A stretch of 48,530 bases of DNA from Steroidobacteraceae bacterium (GCA_025458905.1 JALORN010000025.1:1-48530), one strand, 5' to 3'. Positions 7,175 through 15,899 are shown, counted from the stretch's first letter. Numbers and translations: made by a program. The notes: generated by a model not told the origin, from the sequence alone.

Positions 7175-7732
7175 TCAGTTCCAGGGTGCGCGAGGGTGCA
7201 GTTCGATCCACCTGCCGGGCTCGAGCCGAAGCGAGGGGAGACTCACCCGGCCGATCCCTACACGAATCAGTCGCAAGGTCGGGAATCCGACCCGCGCCGT
7301 CATCCGGCGCACCTGGCGGTTCTTGCCTTCGCGCAGCGTGAGCTCGATCCAGCTCGTGGGGATCTTTGCCCGGTAGCGGATCGGGGGGTCGCGCGGCCAG
7401 AGGGTCGTGGGCTCGTCGATCGGACGCACTTCGGCGGGCCGGGTCGTGAAGTCGCCGAGGTCGACGCCGCGGCGCAGTGACTCGAGGGCCGCCGCGGTCG
7501 GCACTCCTTCGACCTGGGCCCAGTACACTTTCGAGAGCTCGTGGCGCGGGCTCGCGATGCGCGCCTGCAGCGCGCCATCGTCGGTGAGCAGCAGCAGGCC
7601 CTCGCTGTCGGTGTCGAGGCGGCCGGCGGGGTAGACGCGCGGTACGTCGACATGGTCCGCGAGCGTCGGCCTGCCGGGCTCGGGGGAGAACTTGCAGACC
7701 ACGCCGTAGGGCTTGTTGAGGGCAATCAGCAC
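7175..7732 (-). CDS. rluE: 23S rRNA pseudouridine synthase, RluE type
   Basis: The 185-residue product is an RsuA/RluBEF-family synthase without an S4 domain. The family start (LIALNKPYGVVCKFSP) and the catalytic loop GRLDTDSEGLLLLTDDG, with Asp40 as nucleophile, are intact; KVYWAQVEG and EGKNRQVRRMTA follow as expected. RluE converts U2457 of 23S rRNA to pseudouridine in Escherichia coli; assignment here rests on length and motif wording. The GTG at 7732 is chosen because the conserved N-terminus begins there. It lies 16 bases downstream of the radical SAM stop codon, so the two are probably co-transcribed. Confidence 0.85.
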   Translation of the reverse strand: MLIALNKPYGVVCKFSPEPGRPTLADHVDVPRVYPAGRLDTDSEGLLLLTDDGALQARIASPRHELSKVYWAQVEGVPTAAALESLRRGVDLGDFTTRPAEVRPIDEPTTLWPRDPPIRYRAKIPTSWIELTLREGKNRQVRRMTARVGFPTLRLIRVGIGRVSLPSLRLEPGRWIELHPRAPWN

Positions 7733-7748
7733 GCGGGCGGCGCGGCGC

Positions 7749-9734
7749 TCAGCCGAGGAAGCGCTCGACCAGGTCCGGCGGCACGGTGGTGGCCGGGACG
7801 GCGAAGCGCGCTGCGGCGCGGCTGCGGCCTGCCCTCGCCCGCGGCGCTGCATCGCGCCCGGCGGCAGGCGCGGGGCCGAACCACTCGCGCACGTCGAGGT
7901 CGAGGCCGACGCCGTGCATGTAGTTGTAGAGGGCCTTGCGCAGGCCTGCGCCGAGGAAGTCGTGGTCGGTGCCGGTCGGGTCCTCGAACGCGACGTCGTT
8001 GTGCGCGAAGGTGATCGACGGTGGCGGGTGCAGGGTGATGCCGTACTGCGCGGGGTGCAGGCCGACCGGGGAATGCGCGGTCGCCGCGAAGCGGTGCCAG
8101 TAGGCCGACTGGATGCAGCCGGCGGCGAACAGCTGGCGCACGCGCTCCAGCGCGTCGACGGTGTCCTGCACGGTCTCGGTCGGGAAGCCGTACATCAGGT
8201 AGGCGTGCACCATCACGCCGGCGTCGGTGAAGGCGCGGGTGACGCGCGCCACCTGCTCGACGGTGACGCCCTTCTGCATCAGCTTCAGCAGCCGGTCGGA
8301 GGCGACCTCGAGGCCGCCGCTGACGGCGACCAGGCCAGCGTCGGCGAGCCGGCGGCAGAGCGCGGGCGTGAAGGTCTTCTCGAAGCGGATGTTGCCCCAC
8401 CAGGTGATGCTGAGCTTCTCGGCGAGCAGGCGCCTGGCGAGGGCGTCCATCGCCTCGGGCGGGGCGGCCTCGTCGACCAGGTGGAAGCCGGTCTCGCCGG
8501 TCTCCTCGACCAGCGCGCGGATGCGCTGCATCACGATGTCGGTGGCGGGGCGGTCGTAGCGGGCGATGTAGTCGAGCGAGACGTCGCAGAAGGAGCACTT
8601 CTTCCAGTAGCAGCCGTGCGCCAGGGTGACCTTGTTCCAGCGGCCGTCGGACCAGAAGCGGTGCATGGGGTTCAGCATCTCGAGCAGCGAGACGTAGCGA
8701 TCGAGCGGCAGGCCGGCGTAGGTGGGGATGCCGGTGTCGCGCTGCGGGATGTCGTGCTGGGTGCGGTCGTTCTCGAAGACCACCACTCCGTCGCGGCGCG
8801 AATAGGTGCGCACCAGCGGGGCGACGCCGCCCGTGCGGCGGGTGAGCAGGTTCAGCAGCGGGCGCTCGCCGTCGTCGAGGGTGACGTGGTCGAAGTAGTC
8901 GAACACCCGCGGCTCGCGCAGGGAGCGCAGCTCGGTGTTGACCCAGCCGCCGCCGAGCACCAGCGTGACGCCCGGCACGAGGCTGCGGATCGTGCGTGCC
9001 ATGCGGAACGCGCCATAGACGTTGCCGGGGAAGGGCGCGGTCAGCGCGACGAAGTCGGGGCGGTGCGCCGCGACCAGCTCGCGGGTGATTGCGTCGAGCG
9101 CCTCGTCCACCAGCGTCGGCTCGTCGTGCAGCGCTTCGTGCAGGGGCTCGAAAGTCGGGGCGCTGGCGGCGAGCCGCTCGCCGTAGCGGGCGAGCTCGAA
9201 GCGCGGGTCGATGCCTTCGCGCCAGGCGTCGGCGAGGTCGTCGACGTAGAGGCTGGCGAGGTAGCGCGCCTGCTCGGTCGTGCCGAGCGCGCCGAAGGCC
9301 GCGGCCAGCGACTCGTCGCCGCCCTCCTCGCCCTCTCCGGGCGGTGGGCCGAGGTGCGCGAAGCGCGGGCCTTCCGGCAGGAAGCCGCGCCCGACGATGC
9401 GGAACGCGAGGCTGGGGTCGCGCCGCTGCAGGAAGCGGATCGCGGGCTCGACGGTGGCGGCGTAGCGCTCGACGTTGCCGAGGAAATGCGCCACCGGGGC
9501 GGGCGGCGCGGCGCGGCGCGGCGCGGCGCCCGCCCGCTCGCGCAGCACCTCGCCCATCCGCCCGACGAGCGGGGCCGAGTACAGGCGCAGGAACAGCTCG
9601 ATGGAGGCGTCCGCCTGCGCGAGCTCGAGCCCGAGCGCCGGCGCGTGCCGGCGCAGGAAGCCCATCAGGTACGCCGTCGCGGGATACGGCGTATTGAGCT
9701 GGATCATCGGTGGCGTGACGAGCAGACAGCGCAT
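7749..9734 (-). CDS. B12-binding-type radical SAM protein
   Basis: The 661-residue product starts with the strand-helix pattern of a cobalamin-binding Rossmann-like domain (MRCLLVTPP, and later VTLVLGGGWVNTE around residue 245). The middle contains a radical SAM core with cluster motif GCYWKKCSFCD at about residues 371-381. Here the cysteines are spaced CX4CX2C rather than the classic CX3CX2C. A GGLE segment and a MYGFPTET segment typical of the SAM barrel follow. The reaction is unknown; relatives methylate or rearrange unactivated carbons or modify RNA or peptides. The gene is upstream of rluE on the same strand. No Shine-Dalgarno sequence precedes the ATG, because an AAAAGGGGACAGAT-type repeat abuts it. 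Confidence 0.8.
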   Translation of the reverse strand: MRCLLVTPPMIQLNTPYPATAYLMGFLRRHAPALGLELAQADASIELFLRLYSAPLVGRMGEVLRERAGAAPRRAAPPAPVAHFLGNVERYAATVEPAIRFLQRRDPSLAFRIVGRGFLPEGPRFAHLGPPPGEGEEGGDESLAAAFGALGTTEQARYLASLYVDDLADAWREGIDPRFELARYGERLAASAPTFEPLHEALHDEPTLVDEALDAITRELVAAHRPDFVALTAPFPGNVYGAFRMARTIRSLVPGVTLVLGGGWVNTELRSLREPRVFDYFDHVTLDDGERPLLNLLTRRTGGVAPLVRTYSRRDGVVVFENDRTQHDIPQRDTGIPTYAGLPLDRYVSLLEMLNPMHRFWSDGRWNKVTLAHGCYWKKCSFCDVSLDYIARYDRPATDIVMQRIRALVEETGETGFHLVDEAAPPEAMDALARRLLAEKLSITWWGNIRFEKTFTPALCRRLADAGLVAVSGGLEVASDRLLKLMQKGVTVEQVARVTRAFTDAGVMVHAYLMYGFPTETVQDTVDALERVRQLFAAGCIQSAYWHRFAATAHSPVGLHPAQYGITLHPPPSITFAHNDVAFEDPTGTDHDFLGAGLRKALYNYMHGVGLDLDVREWFGPAPAAGRDAAPRARAGRSRAAARFAVPATTVPPDLVERFLG

Positions 9735-9741
9735 AAGGATG

Positions 9742-9850
9742 AAAAAGGGGACAGATTTATTTTCCGGATTTGTTTTCCGGACGGCGCAGACTAGCCGTTC
9801 GAGAAAAATAGATCCGTCCCCTTTTTGAAAATAGATCCGTCCCCTTTTAT
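9742..9850. repeat. Three-copy GGGGACRGATYTATTTT repeat cluster
   Basis: Copy A (9742-9765) reads AAAAAGGGGACAGATTTATT on the plus strand. Copies B (9803-9826) and C (9827-9850) are the same unit on the minus strand, back to back, with consensus AAAAGGGGACRGATYTATTT. A pairs with B to make a long imperfect hairpin. The cluster fills the gap between two minus-strand genes and contains the TAA of the upstream transporter gene. Short dispersed units of this look occur in many proteobacteria, sometimes tied to REP-associated transposases. No transposase is present here. It may act as a terminator for the transporter transcript. Confidence 0.75.
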
Positions 9851-11112
9851 TGAGTGATCAGGGTGTGGCGTTGGGTGTCGCGCATCAGGGCGGCGACGAC
9901 GAAGCCGGCGGCCATCACGGTGGCGATCAGCCAGAAGTAGCCGGCTTCGTTGCCGGCCTTCTTGAAGGCCAGGGCGGCGGTCTCGGCGTTGCCGCCGAAC
10001 AGGGCCTGGGAGATCGCGTACGGGAGTGCGACGCCGAGGGCGCGCACGCGGGTCGGGAAGAGCTCGGCCTTGAGGATGCCGCTGAGGGCGTTGTAGCCGG
10101 CGAGCGGGACCACCGGCACCAGGCACAGCAGGAAGGCCTGCAGCGGCCCGCTCGCGGTGGCGATGGCCGACAGCGCCGGCACGGCGAGCAGCGCGCCGGC
10201 GCCGTAGGAGAACATCATCACGGGCTTGCGGCCGACGCGGTCGGAGAGCGCCCCCATCAGCGGCATCAGCACCATCATCGCCAGCAGCACGCCGGTGACC
10301 ACCTGCGAGGCGACGTCCTTGGCGAAGCCCGCGGTGTTCACCAGGAACTTCTGCATGTAGACCGTGTAGGTGTAGAAGCCCATGCCGCCGCCGGCGCTCA
10401 GCACGATCACGATGCCGGTCTCGCGCGGGTACTTGGTCAGCAGGCCCCAGCCCGTGCTCTCCTGCGCCGCACCCTGCGATTCGGCCTGGTGCGAGCGGGT
10501 CTCGTCGATGCCGCGCCGGATCCAGGAGACCACCAGCGCCAGCGCCGCGCCGACCGCGAACGGGATGCGCCAGCCCCAGTCGTAGAGCGCCGCATCGCCG
10601 AGCATCGACTGCAGCGCGATCAGCAGCAGCAGCGCGGTGAGCTGGCCGGCGATCAGCGTCGAGAAATAGACCCCGGACCAGAAGCCGCGCGTCCGCGGTT
10701 GCGCCATCTCGCTGAGGTAGGTGGCCGAGGCGCCGTACTCGCCCCCCATCGAGAGGCCCTGCACCACCCGCGCCAGCGCCAGCAGCAGGGTCGAGGCGAG
10801 CCCGAGCCCGGTCGGGATCACCGCGATCAGCAGCGAGCCGCCGCACATCATGCCGACCGACAGCGCGAGAGCGGCGCGCCGTCCGGCGCGGTCGGCATAC
10901 CGGCCCATCAGCCAGGCGCCGAGCGGCCGCGCCAGGAAGCCGACCGCGAACACCAGGGCGGAGTTCAGCAGCTGGACGGTCTGGTCGTCGCTCGGGAAGA
11001 ACGCCCGCGAGAAATACAGCGCGAATGACGAGTAGACGAACCAGTCGAACCACTCGACGAAGTTGCCCGCGGAGCCACCGATGATGTTGCGCAGGCGTTG
11101 TCGGTCTTGCAT
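9847..11112 (-). CDS. MFS transporter, metabolite:H+ symporter (KgtP-like)
   Basis: The 421-residue product is a 12-segment major facilitator of the MHS subfamily. The N-terminus IIGGSAGNFVEWFDWFVYSS is the signature of this group (alpha-ketoglutarate, citrate, proline and dicarboxylate carriers), and the segment 2-3 loop GRYADRAGRRAAL is the standard MFS motif. EYGASATYLSEMA in segment 5 and DRVGRKPVMM in the second half are also typical. The wording is closest to alpha-ketoglutarate permease, but substrate assignment is uncertain. It is a proton-coupled uptake system of the inner membrane. The gene is divergent from the small membrane protein gene at 11290, and the stop codon lies within a dispersed repeat. 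Confidence 0.85.
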   Translation of the reverse strand: MQDRQRLRNIIGGSAGNFVEWFDWFVYSSFALYFSRAFFPSDDQTVQLLNSALVFAVGFLARPLGAWLMGRYADRAGRRAALALSVGMMCGGSLLIAVIPTGLGLASTLLLALARVVQGLSMGGEYGASATYLSEMAQPRTRGFWSGVYFSTLIAGQLTALLLLIALQSMLGDAALYDWGWRIPFAVGAALALVVSWIRRGIDETRSHQAESQGAAQESTGWGLLTKYPRETGIVIVLSAGGGMGFYTYTVYMQKFLVNTAGFAKDVASQVVTGVLLAMMVLMPLMGALSDRVGRKPVMMFSYGAGALLAVPALSAIATASGPLQAFLLCLVPVVPLAGYNALSGILKAELFPTRVRALGVALPYAISQALFGGNAETAALAFKKAGNEAGYFWLIATVMAAGFVVAALMRDTQRHTLITQ

Positions 11113-11289
11113 CGACGGTCCGGCCAGGCCTCCCGCAGGGGACGGGCGCCCCGGCGGGTCTGGCGGCTGCCCGGAACGCGTCGCGGATCATAGCCGAAGG
11201 CTTCTCGCGGCATGCCCCGACCGCCAGCGGCGTGCACCCGGGGCGCCGCCCGTGGTACTCCTTGCCGCATCGCTCGCGAGGAGTCGGCC

Positions 11290-11730
11290 ATGCCGAAGGG
11301 TCTGCTGCGGCTGGGGTTCGTGGTCGAGCTGGTGGCGTGCCTGGCCTTGCCGGTCGTGCTGCTGCTCGCGGGCACGATCATGCTGCCGATCCTGGCGATC
11401 GCCCTGCCGAGCGACATGGCCGACAGCCCGCGGCCGCGCGAGCCGTTGCTGCTCGTCGTGCAATTGCTGGTCGGCTTGGCGGGGGGCTTCACCGGCCTGA
11501 GGGCCGTGTTCCACCTCGCACGACGGGTGCTGACGGGTCGGCCGGTCGGCATCGGACCCGGCGCGCTGGCGGCGATGCTGCTGGCTTTCGCCGTCGCGCT
11601 GGGCGTCGCGTACGTCGTCACAGGCGGGCCTTCGTCCAGACGCGCAGGGATCCTGCTGCTCGCCTTGCCGGCGGCCTTGCTCGCCCACCTCGTCCACCTG
11701 AACCGGGACGTCTGGGCGGGCTCGCGCTAG
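11290..11730 (+). CDS. Hypothetical membrane protein, four TM segments
   Basis: The 146-residue product is mostly hydrophobic, with segments at about residues 10-34, 51-68, 84-107 and 117-134. No family is recognised. The ATG at 11290 is chosen because a GAGGAG ribosome-binding site sits 7 bases before it and the first membrane segment follows directly. It is divergent from the MHS transporter and ends at a strong hairpin shared with the convergent beta-propeller gene. Confidence 0.75.
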   Translation: MPKGLLRLGFVVELVACLALPVVLLLAGTIMLPILAIALPSDMADSPRPREPLLLVVQLLVGLAGGFTGLRAVFHLARRVLTGRPVGIGPGALAAMLLAFAVALGVAYVVTGGPSSRRAGILLLALPAALLAHLVHLNRDVWAGSR

Positions 11731-11745
11731 CGGTGCGCGGCGGAC

Positions 11746-11773
11746 GCCCCGGCGGCACGGAGGCCGCCGGGGC
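11746..11773. terminator. Bidirectional hairpin terminator
   Basis: GCCCCGGCGGC (11746-11756) and GCCGCCGGGGC (11763-11773) form a perfect 11-bp stem with a 6-base loop. The hairpin lies between convergent genes ending at 11730 and 11794, and a short ATTT follows on the plus strand. It has no long T-tract. Confidence 0.7.
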
Positions 11774-11793
11774 ATTTGCATCCCGGGCTCGCG

Positions 11794-14115
11794 TCAGCGG
11801 AACAGCCGACGGAACGGGCCGAGCTCGAGGAACCAGGTCTCGCCGCTCCAGTCCTCGACGCCGTCGTTGTCGGTGACGACGAAGGCGCGACCATCGTCGA
11901 GGATCGCGACTCCCTCGGGCTTGTCGGTGATCCAGCCGTTCGTGGCCTCGAGCCGTGGCTTGAAGTCGTGGACGGACTTCTCCGCGGACGTGACCAGCCC
12001 GTCCTGCCAGGCCCGCGGCTCGATGCGCACCAGCGTCTTCAGCTCGGCGATCGTGCCGGTGCGGTTGTCGCGCTCGAGCACGACGTAGGAACCATCCGGG
12101 GCGGCCGTGATCTCCGACAGGCCGACCCAGGCGGCGTCGGCGGGCTTCGGCGCGAGCTCCCAGGCGACGTGATCCCAGGCCTGGGTCGCCGTGTCGTAGA
12201 TCCAGAGGCGCGAGCGGTTCGGCTCGTTCACGGCATTGAACCCGCCGGCGTCGTCGTCGAGCGCCTCGCACTCGGGCGTCGTGTAGTCCCAGCCGCGCTG
12301 CTGCGCGACCAGCAGCCGATACCCGCCGGAGCCCCGGGCACCCGGCAGCACGGCGAGCCCCTCGAACCCCGACCCGAGCGTGCCGCGGCGCGTGCTGGCC
12401 TTGCGGCACGCCAGGATCGCGGCCGGCAGGCCGACTTCCTGCAGCACGTTGCCCCGCGCATCCGACTGCACCAGCAGGTTCGGACGGGTGTCGGTGGCGT
12501 TGCCCTCGCTCGCGATCCAGTAGGTACCGTCGGGCGCGATCGCGATGCCCTCGGGATCGTAGTTGCCGCGGCCGCCGCGCAGGGTCGCGAAGTCCACGAT
12601 GCGTGCCGGGCTGTCCGCGGCGTCGATGGTGAAGATGCGGCTCTCGCTGTAGTAGGAGTCCCAGACCGCGAGCATCCGCGAGCGGCTGCCCGGCAGGGCG
12701 ACCATCCCGGAGAGAGCCGACCACGCGATCGGCTTGCCGCCCGCATCGTTCGCCGACAGGATCTGCGGATAGGCAGGCTCGCCGCGCTTCAGCTGGTAGA
12801 TCGACAGCGTGGAGCGCACGCCGAGCGGCGGGTCGTCCTCCTCGCCCGAGACGACCAGCAGGTTGCGCGACGGGATCGCCAGCAGCCCTTCCGGGCCGAA
12901 AGGCGCGGGCAGCAACTGCCTGAAGACCGGGTAGAAGCCGAACTTCAGCTCGTACACCGCGACGAAGCTGCCGCGCTCGCTGTTGACGAACAGGTAGTCG
13001 TCGCGGCCGAAGCGACCGTACTCGACGGCCTCCGGCTCGGTGCCCTTGTTCTCGGAACGACTCTCGGGATAGTGGCCGTGCCGCACGGCCAGGCGCTCGA
13101 GGCCGTTGCCGCTGTCGAACAGCCGCGGCCCGAACCGCGAGAACACTGTGAAGCCGCGACTGCCGCCGAACAGGTCGCCTTCGTTGGCGGTGGCCAGCAC
13201 CCCGAAGTCACCGAGGGGGCCCGGCAACCATGCGACCGCGTCCGGCTCGCGCGGGACGTCGGCGAGCGACTCGCTCAGCGAGATGCGATCGTCCTCGGTC
13301 GCGTCGACGTCCGACAGCGAGACGGTGCCTGCCGGGAAGTGCCGCAGCACGCTGCCCGTGCGCAGGTCGACGATCACGATGTGGTTGTTCTCCTGCAGCG
13401 TGACCACCGCCTGGTTGCGGGGATTGATGTCGACGAACTCCGGCTCCGGATCCTGCGGCGCATAGGCCGCGAGTCCCGTCAGCGCGACGTCGCGGCGCGA
13501 CCAGGCGGCAGGATCGCTGCCCGGCAGGTCGATGATCGCGAGGTAGCCGGCCGGCAGCTGCGGCAGCTCGCCCTCGCCCACGTCCTCGTCGCGCTCGTTC
13601 TCGATCGCGATCGCGGCATAGCGGCGGTCCGGGCTGATCTTCAGCGAGTCCGGCTGGCCGCCGAGGTCGATCTGCCGCACGACGCCGCGGGTCGCGACGT
13701 CGATCACGACGAGCTTGCCGCCTGGCTTCACGAAGGACTCGCTGGTGTTCACGGCGACCAGCGCGTACCGGTTGCCGTAGACGTCCACCGAGGTGGGCTC
13801 GCCGCCGACGTCGAGCGTGCCGGTCGGCACGGGGCTGGCCGGATCGCGGATGTCGACGAACCCGACCTGGCCGAGCTCGCTGTCGGTATAGACCAGCGTC
13901 ATGCCGTCCTGCGTCGCCGCGACGATCTCCGACACCGTGGTCTCGCGGAACTGCTCTGGCGAGTTGTTGTTGAAGTTCGCCAGCGTCGAGACACGCTGGA
14001 AGCTCGGGCTCGCCGCACCGCGGGCAGGCCGCGGGCCGTCGTCTGCGGCGACCGCGAGGCCGATCGAGCAGCCGAGAAGGAGCGCCACCGTGGCGCGTAC
14101 GTTTCGCGAAGGCAT
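11794..14115 (-). CDS. Exported phytase-like beta-propeller protein
   Basis: The 773-residue product has a signal peptide (residues 1-23, cleavage near AVA-A). The first half consists of propeller-type repeats (GQVGFVDIRDPASP, VVVNTSES-like strands, GKLVVIDVATRGVVRQIDLG, DSLKISPDRRYAAIAIENERDE). The second half carries the 'esterase-like activity of phytase' pattern: YDPEGIAIAPDGTYWIASEGN, GFEGLAVLPGARG, and near the end ITDKPEGVAILDDGRAFVVTDNDGV. Such proteins are periplasmic or secreted; a phosphoesterase role is inferred from the family and not proven. An AGGGGA site precedes the ATG at 14115. An in-frame upstream ATG at 14193 would bury the signal peptide. Confidence 0.8.
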   Translation of the reverse strand: MPSRNVRATVALLLGCSIGLAVAADDGPRPARGAASPSFQRVSTLANFNNNSPEQFRETTVSEIVAATQDGMTLVYTDSELGQVGFVDIRDPASPVPTGTLDVGGEPTSVDVYGNRYALVAVNTSESFVKPGGKLVVIDVATRGVVRQIDLGGQPDSLKISPDRRYAAIAIENERDEDVGEGELPQLPAGYLAIIDLPGSDPAAWSRRDVALTGLAAYAPQDPEPEFVDINPRNQAVVTLQENNHIVIVDLRTGSVLRHFPAGTVSLSDVDATEDDRISLSESLADVPREPDAVAWLPGPLGDFGVLATANEGDLFGGSRGFTVFSRFGPRLFDSGNGLERLAVRHGHYPESRSENKGTEPEAVEYGRFGRDDYLFVNSERGSFVAVYELKFGFYPVFRQLLPAPFGPEGLLAIPSRNLLVVSGEEDDPPLGVRSTLSIYQLKRGEPAYPQILSANDAGGKPIAWSALSGMVALPGSRSRMLAVWDSYYSESRIFTIDAADSPARIVDFATLRGGRGNYDPEGIAIAPDGTYWIASEGNATDTRPNLLVQSDARGNVLQEVGLPAAILACRKASTRRGTLGSGFEGLAVLPGARGSGGYRLLVAQQRGWDYTTPECEALDDDAGGFNAVNEPNRSRLWIYDTATQAWDHVAWELAPKPADAAWVGLSEITAAPDGSYVVLERDNRTGTIAELKTLVRIEPRAWQDGLVTSAEKSVHDFKPRLEATNGWITDKPEGVAILDDGRAFVVTDNDGVEDWSGETWFLELGPFRRLFR

Positions 14116-14250
14116 GAGGGGTCCCCTGTTTTCCTGGCGCGCTGGAGTGACGCGCCGGAACGACGCGCACCCGGCACGGTATTGGCGGATCATTGAGATC
14201 TCGTGACACCGGCGCGCGCGGGCCTTTCCCGCGAGGCGATGCGAGGGCCC

Positions 14251-14817
14251 ATGACGACGCAGTATTTCACCGCGAGCAGCCTCGACGGCTTCATCGCGAC
14301 CGAGGACGATTCACTCGACTGGCTGTTCCCGCTGGGCGAGGTCGGCGACACGAGCTACGGCTCGTTCATCGCGCAGGTCGGCGCACTCGCGATGGGGTCG
14401 TCGACCTACGAGTGGATCGTGCGTCATGGCGAGCAGGTGGCGCAGTCGACCGGGTCGCGCTGGCCCTATGCCCAGCCGGCCTGGGTGTTCACGACCCGCA
14501 ACCTGCCGACGGTGCCCGGCGCGCGGATCGAGTTCGTGCGCGGCGACGTGCGGCCGGTGCATGCAGCGATGAGGGCGGCCGCCGCGGGCAGGAACGTGTG
14601 GGTCGTCGGCGGCGGCGACCTCGCCGGCCAGTTCCACGATGCCGGCCTGCTCGACGAGATCCTGGTGCAGGTCGGCTCCGTGACGCTGGGTCGCGGCAAG
14701 CCGCTGTTCCCGAGGCGACTGACGAGCCCGCCGCTGCAGCTGCTAGGCGTGCGCCAGGTCGGGACCGGGTTCGCCGAGCTGCGCTACGCGGTGCCGAAGC
14801 GCCCCGCGAGCACGTAG
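14251..14817 (+). CDS. Dihydrofolate reductase / RibD C-terminal-like protein
   Basis: The 188-residue product matches the YyaP/RibD-C fold: start TTQYFTASSLDGFIAT, the DSLDWLF segment, LAMGSSTYEWI (nucleotide-binding turn), and WVVGGGDLAGQFHDAGLLDEI, the hallmark GGG loop plus helix. It is expected to be an NADPH-dependent reductase of an unknown pterin- or flavin-like substrate; the family also contains proteins of no known activity. The ATG at 14251 is preferred over 14203 because the family start follows it. The 3' end overlaps the convergent alpha/beta-fold gene by 34 bases. Confidence 0.85.
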   Translation: MTTQYFTASSLDGFIATEDDSLDWLFPLGEVGDTSYGSFIAQVGALAMGSSTYEWIVRHGEQVAQSTGSRWPYAQPAWVFTTRNLPTVPGARIEFVRGDVRPVHAAMRAAAAGRNVWVVGGGDLAGQFHDAGLLDEILVQVGSVTLGRGKPLFPRRLTSPPLQLLGVRQVGTGFAELRYAVPKRPAST

Positions 14818-15668
14818 TTCGCGACGGCCTCGGTCCAGGCGTCGGGCAGCTGGTCGACGACGTCGATGCCGCCGCCCTCGAGCGCGACGAACTCGAAGTC
14901 CGGGCGCAGCGCCCGCGCGCGCTGCGCGTGCTCGAAGATCTGGTCGCCGGTGTTGGTGAGGATCAGCGTGCGGTGGCGGATGCGCGGCAGCGTCGCGGCG
15001 TGGTCGTAGACGAACGCGGCATGGTGGCCGTACCAGTAGGGACCGAGGCCCGACAGCGTCTCGACGAGGTAGCGCGTCACGGTGCCGACCGGCACGCTGT
15101 CCTTCGCGAAGGCGTAGCGCACGCCGAACAGCTTCACGAGGTGCGAAGCGTCGGGCTGCTCGCGGAACGGGATCTCCTCGTTGCGGCAGAACTCGAGCCA
15201 CTGCGCGCGCTCGGCATCCTGCAGCGGCAGCGGGCCGTTCAGCACCAGGCGCTCGATGCGCCCCGGGAACTGCAGCGCGACCTCGGTCGCGACCAGCGCG
15301 CCGGTGTGGTGGCCGAGGATGTGCGCCCGCTCGATGCCGAGCGCGTCGAGCACCGCGGGGATCGCCTTCGCGTAGTCCTCGACGCCGGGCACGAAAGGCG
15401 TCGGATCGGAGAACCCGAAGCCCGGCATGTCGATACCGATCGCGCGGATGCCGCGCGCGGCGAGCCGTGGGTACACCGGCTCGAACTGGCGCGCGGAGAC
15501 CGGCGCCTGGTGCAGGAGCACCAGCGGCACGCCGTCCGCGGACCCGGCCTCGTGGAAGTGCACCTGGCCGTAGGGGCCCTGCGCGTAGGCACGGCGCGTC
15601 AGCAAGCGGCCGTGGCCACAGGCCTGCACCGGCAAGAGCGGGTCGTGGAGCTTCGGGTGCGTGGTCAT
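14784..15668 (-). CDS. Alpha/beta-hydrolase-fold protein with GHHTG elbow
   Basis: The 294-residue product has a full alpha/beta-hydrolase fold: VPLVLLHQAPVSARQ (oxyanion loop, HQAP instead of HGxP), DMPGFGFSD, and the nucleophile elbow ILGHHTGALVATEVA. In GxSxG terms the elbow is G119-H-H121-T-G123, so the catalytic Ser is His. The acid-loop region (TNTGDQIFEHA) is kept. The position of the catalytic His near the C-terminus reads GGGIDVVDQ, with no His. The classic triad is therefore missing twice, and ordinary serine hydrolysis is unlikely. A paralog with the same elbow is at 30349. The ATG at 15668 is chosen over an upstream TTG. Confidence 0.8.
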   Translation of the reverse strand: MTTHPKLHDPLLPVQACGHGRLLTRRAYAQGPYGQVHFHEAGSADGVPLVLLHQAPVSARQFEPVYPRLAARGIRAIGIDMPGFGFSDPTPFVPGVEDYAKAIPAVLDALGIERAHILGHHTGALVATEVALQFPGRIERLVLNGPLPLQDAERAQWLEFCRNEEIPFREQPDASHLVKLFGVRYAFAKDSVPVGTVTRYLVETLSGLGPYWYGHHAAFVYDHAATLPRIRHRTLILTNTGDQIFEHAQRARALRPDFEFVALEGGGIDVVDQLPDAWTEAVANYVLAGRFGTA

Positions 15669-15719
15669 GTCGGCGCTTCGCGGCAACGCCGAAGCCTCGG
15701 CGGCGGGAGAGGCAGACCT

Positions 15720-15899
15720 TCAGCGGGCGCTCGCCATCTCCGGGCTGCGCTCGGGCTGGCGCGGCAGGTCCTGCAGGCGCAGGCGGATCTGCAGCAGTTC
15801 GCGTTCCTCGATGATGCGGATGCCGCCCGGCTGCCGCATGCGGCGCTCGAGCTCGTCCCGGCGACGGCGCAGGTACTGGATGTCACTGGTGAGTTCCAT
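15720..15899 (-). CDS. Small coiled-coil protein
   Basis: The 59-residue product (MELTSDIQYLRRRRDELERR at the start) is almost entirely charged helix with heptad-like Leu/Ile spacing (IQYLRRRRDELERRM, then IIEERELLQIRLRLQDL). It has no Cys and no membrane segment. A strong ribosome-binding site (GAGGAAGGG) ends 3 bases before the ATG, which is the main evidence that the frame is real and starts at 15899. It is 51 bases upstream of the alpha/beta-fold gene on the same strand, so the two may be co-transcribed. Function unknown. Confidence 0.65.
   Translation of the reverse strand: MELTSDIQYLRRRRDELERRMRQPGGIRIIEERELLQIRLRLQDLPRQPERSPEMASAR

Noticed and set aside
11776..14196. 806-codon plus-strand frame opposite the phytase-like gene
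   Set aside because: Low-complexity composition with no recognisable motif; the minus strand has a signal peptide and clear propeller motifs.
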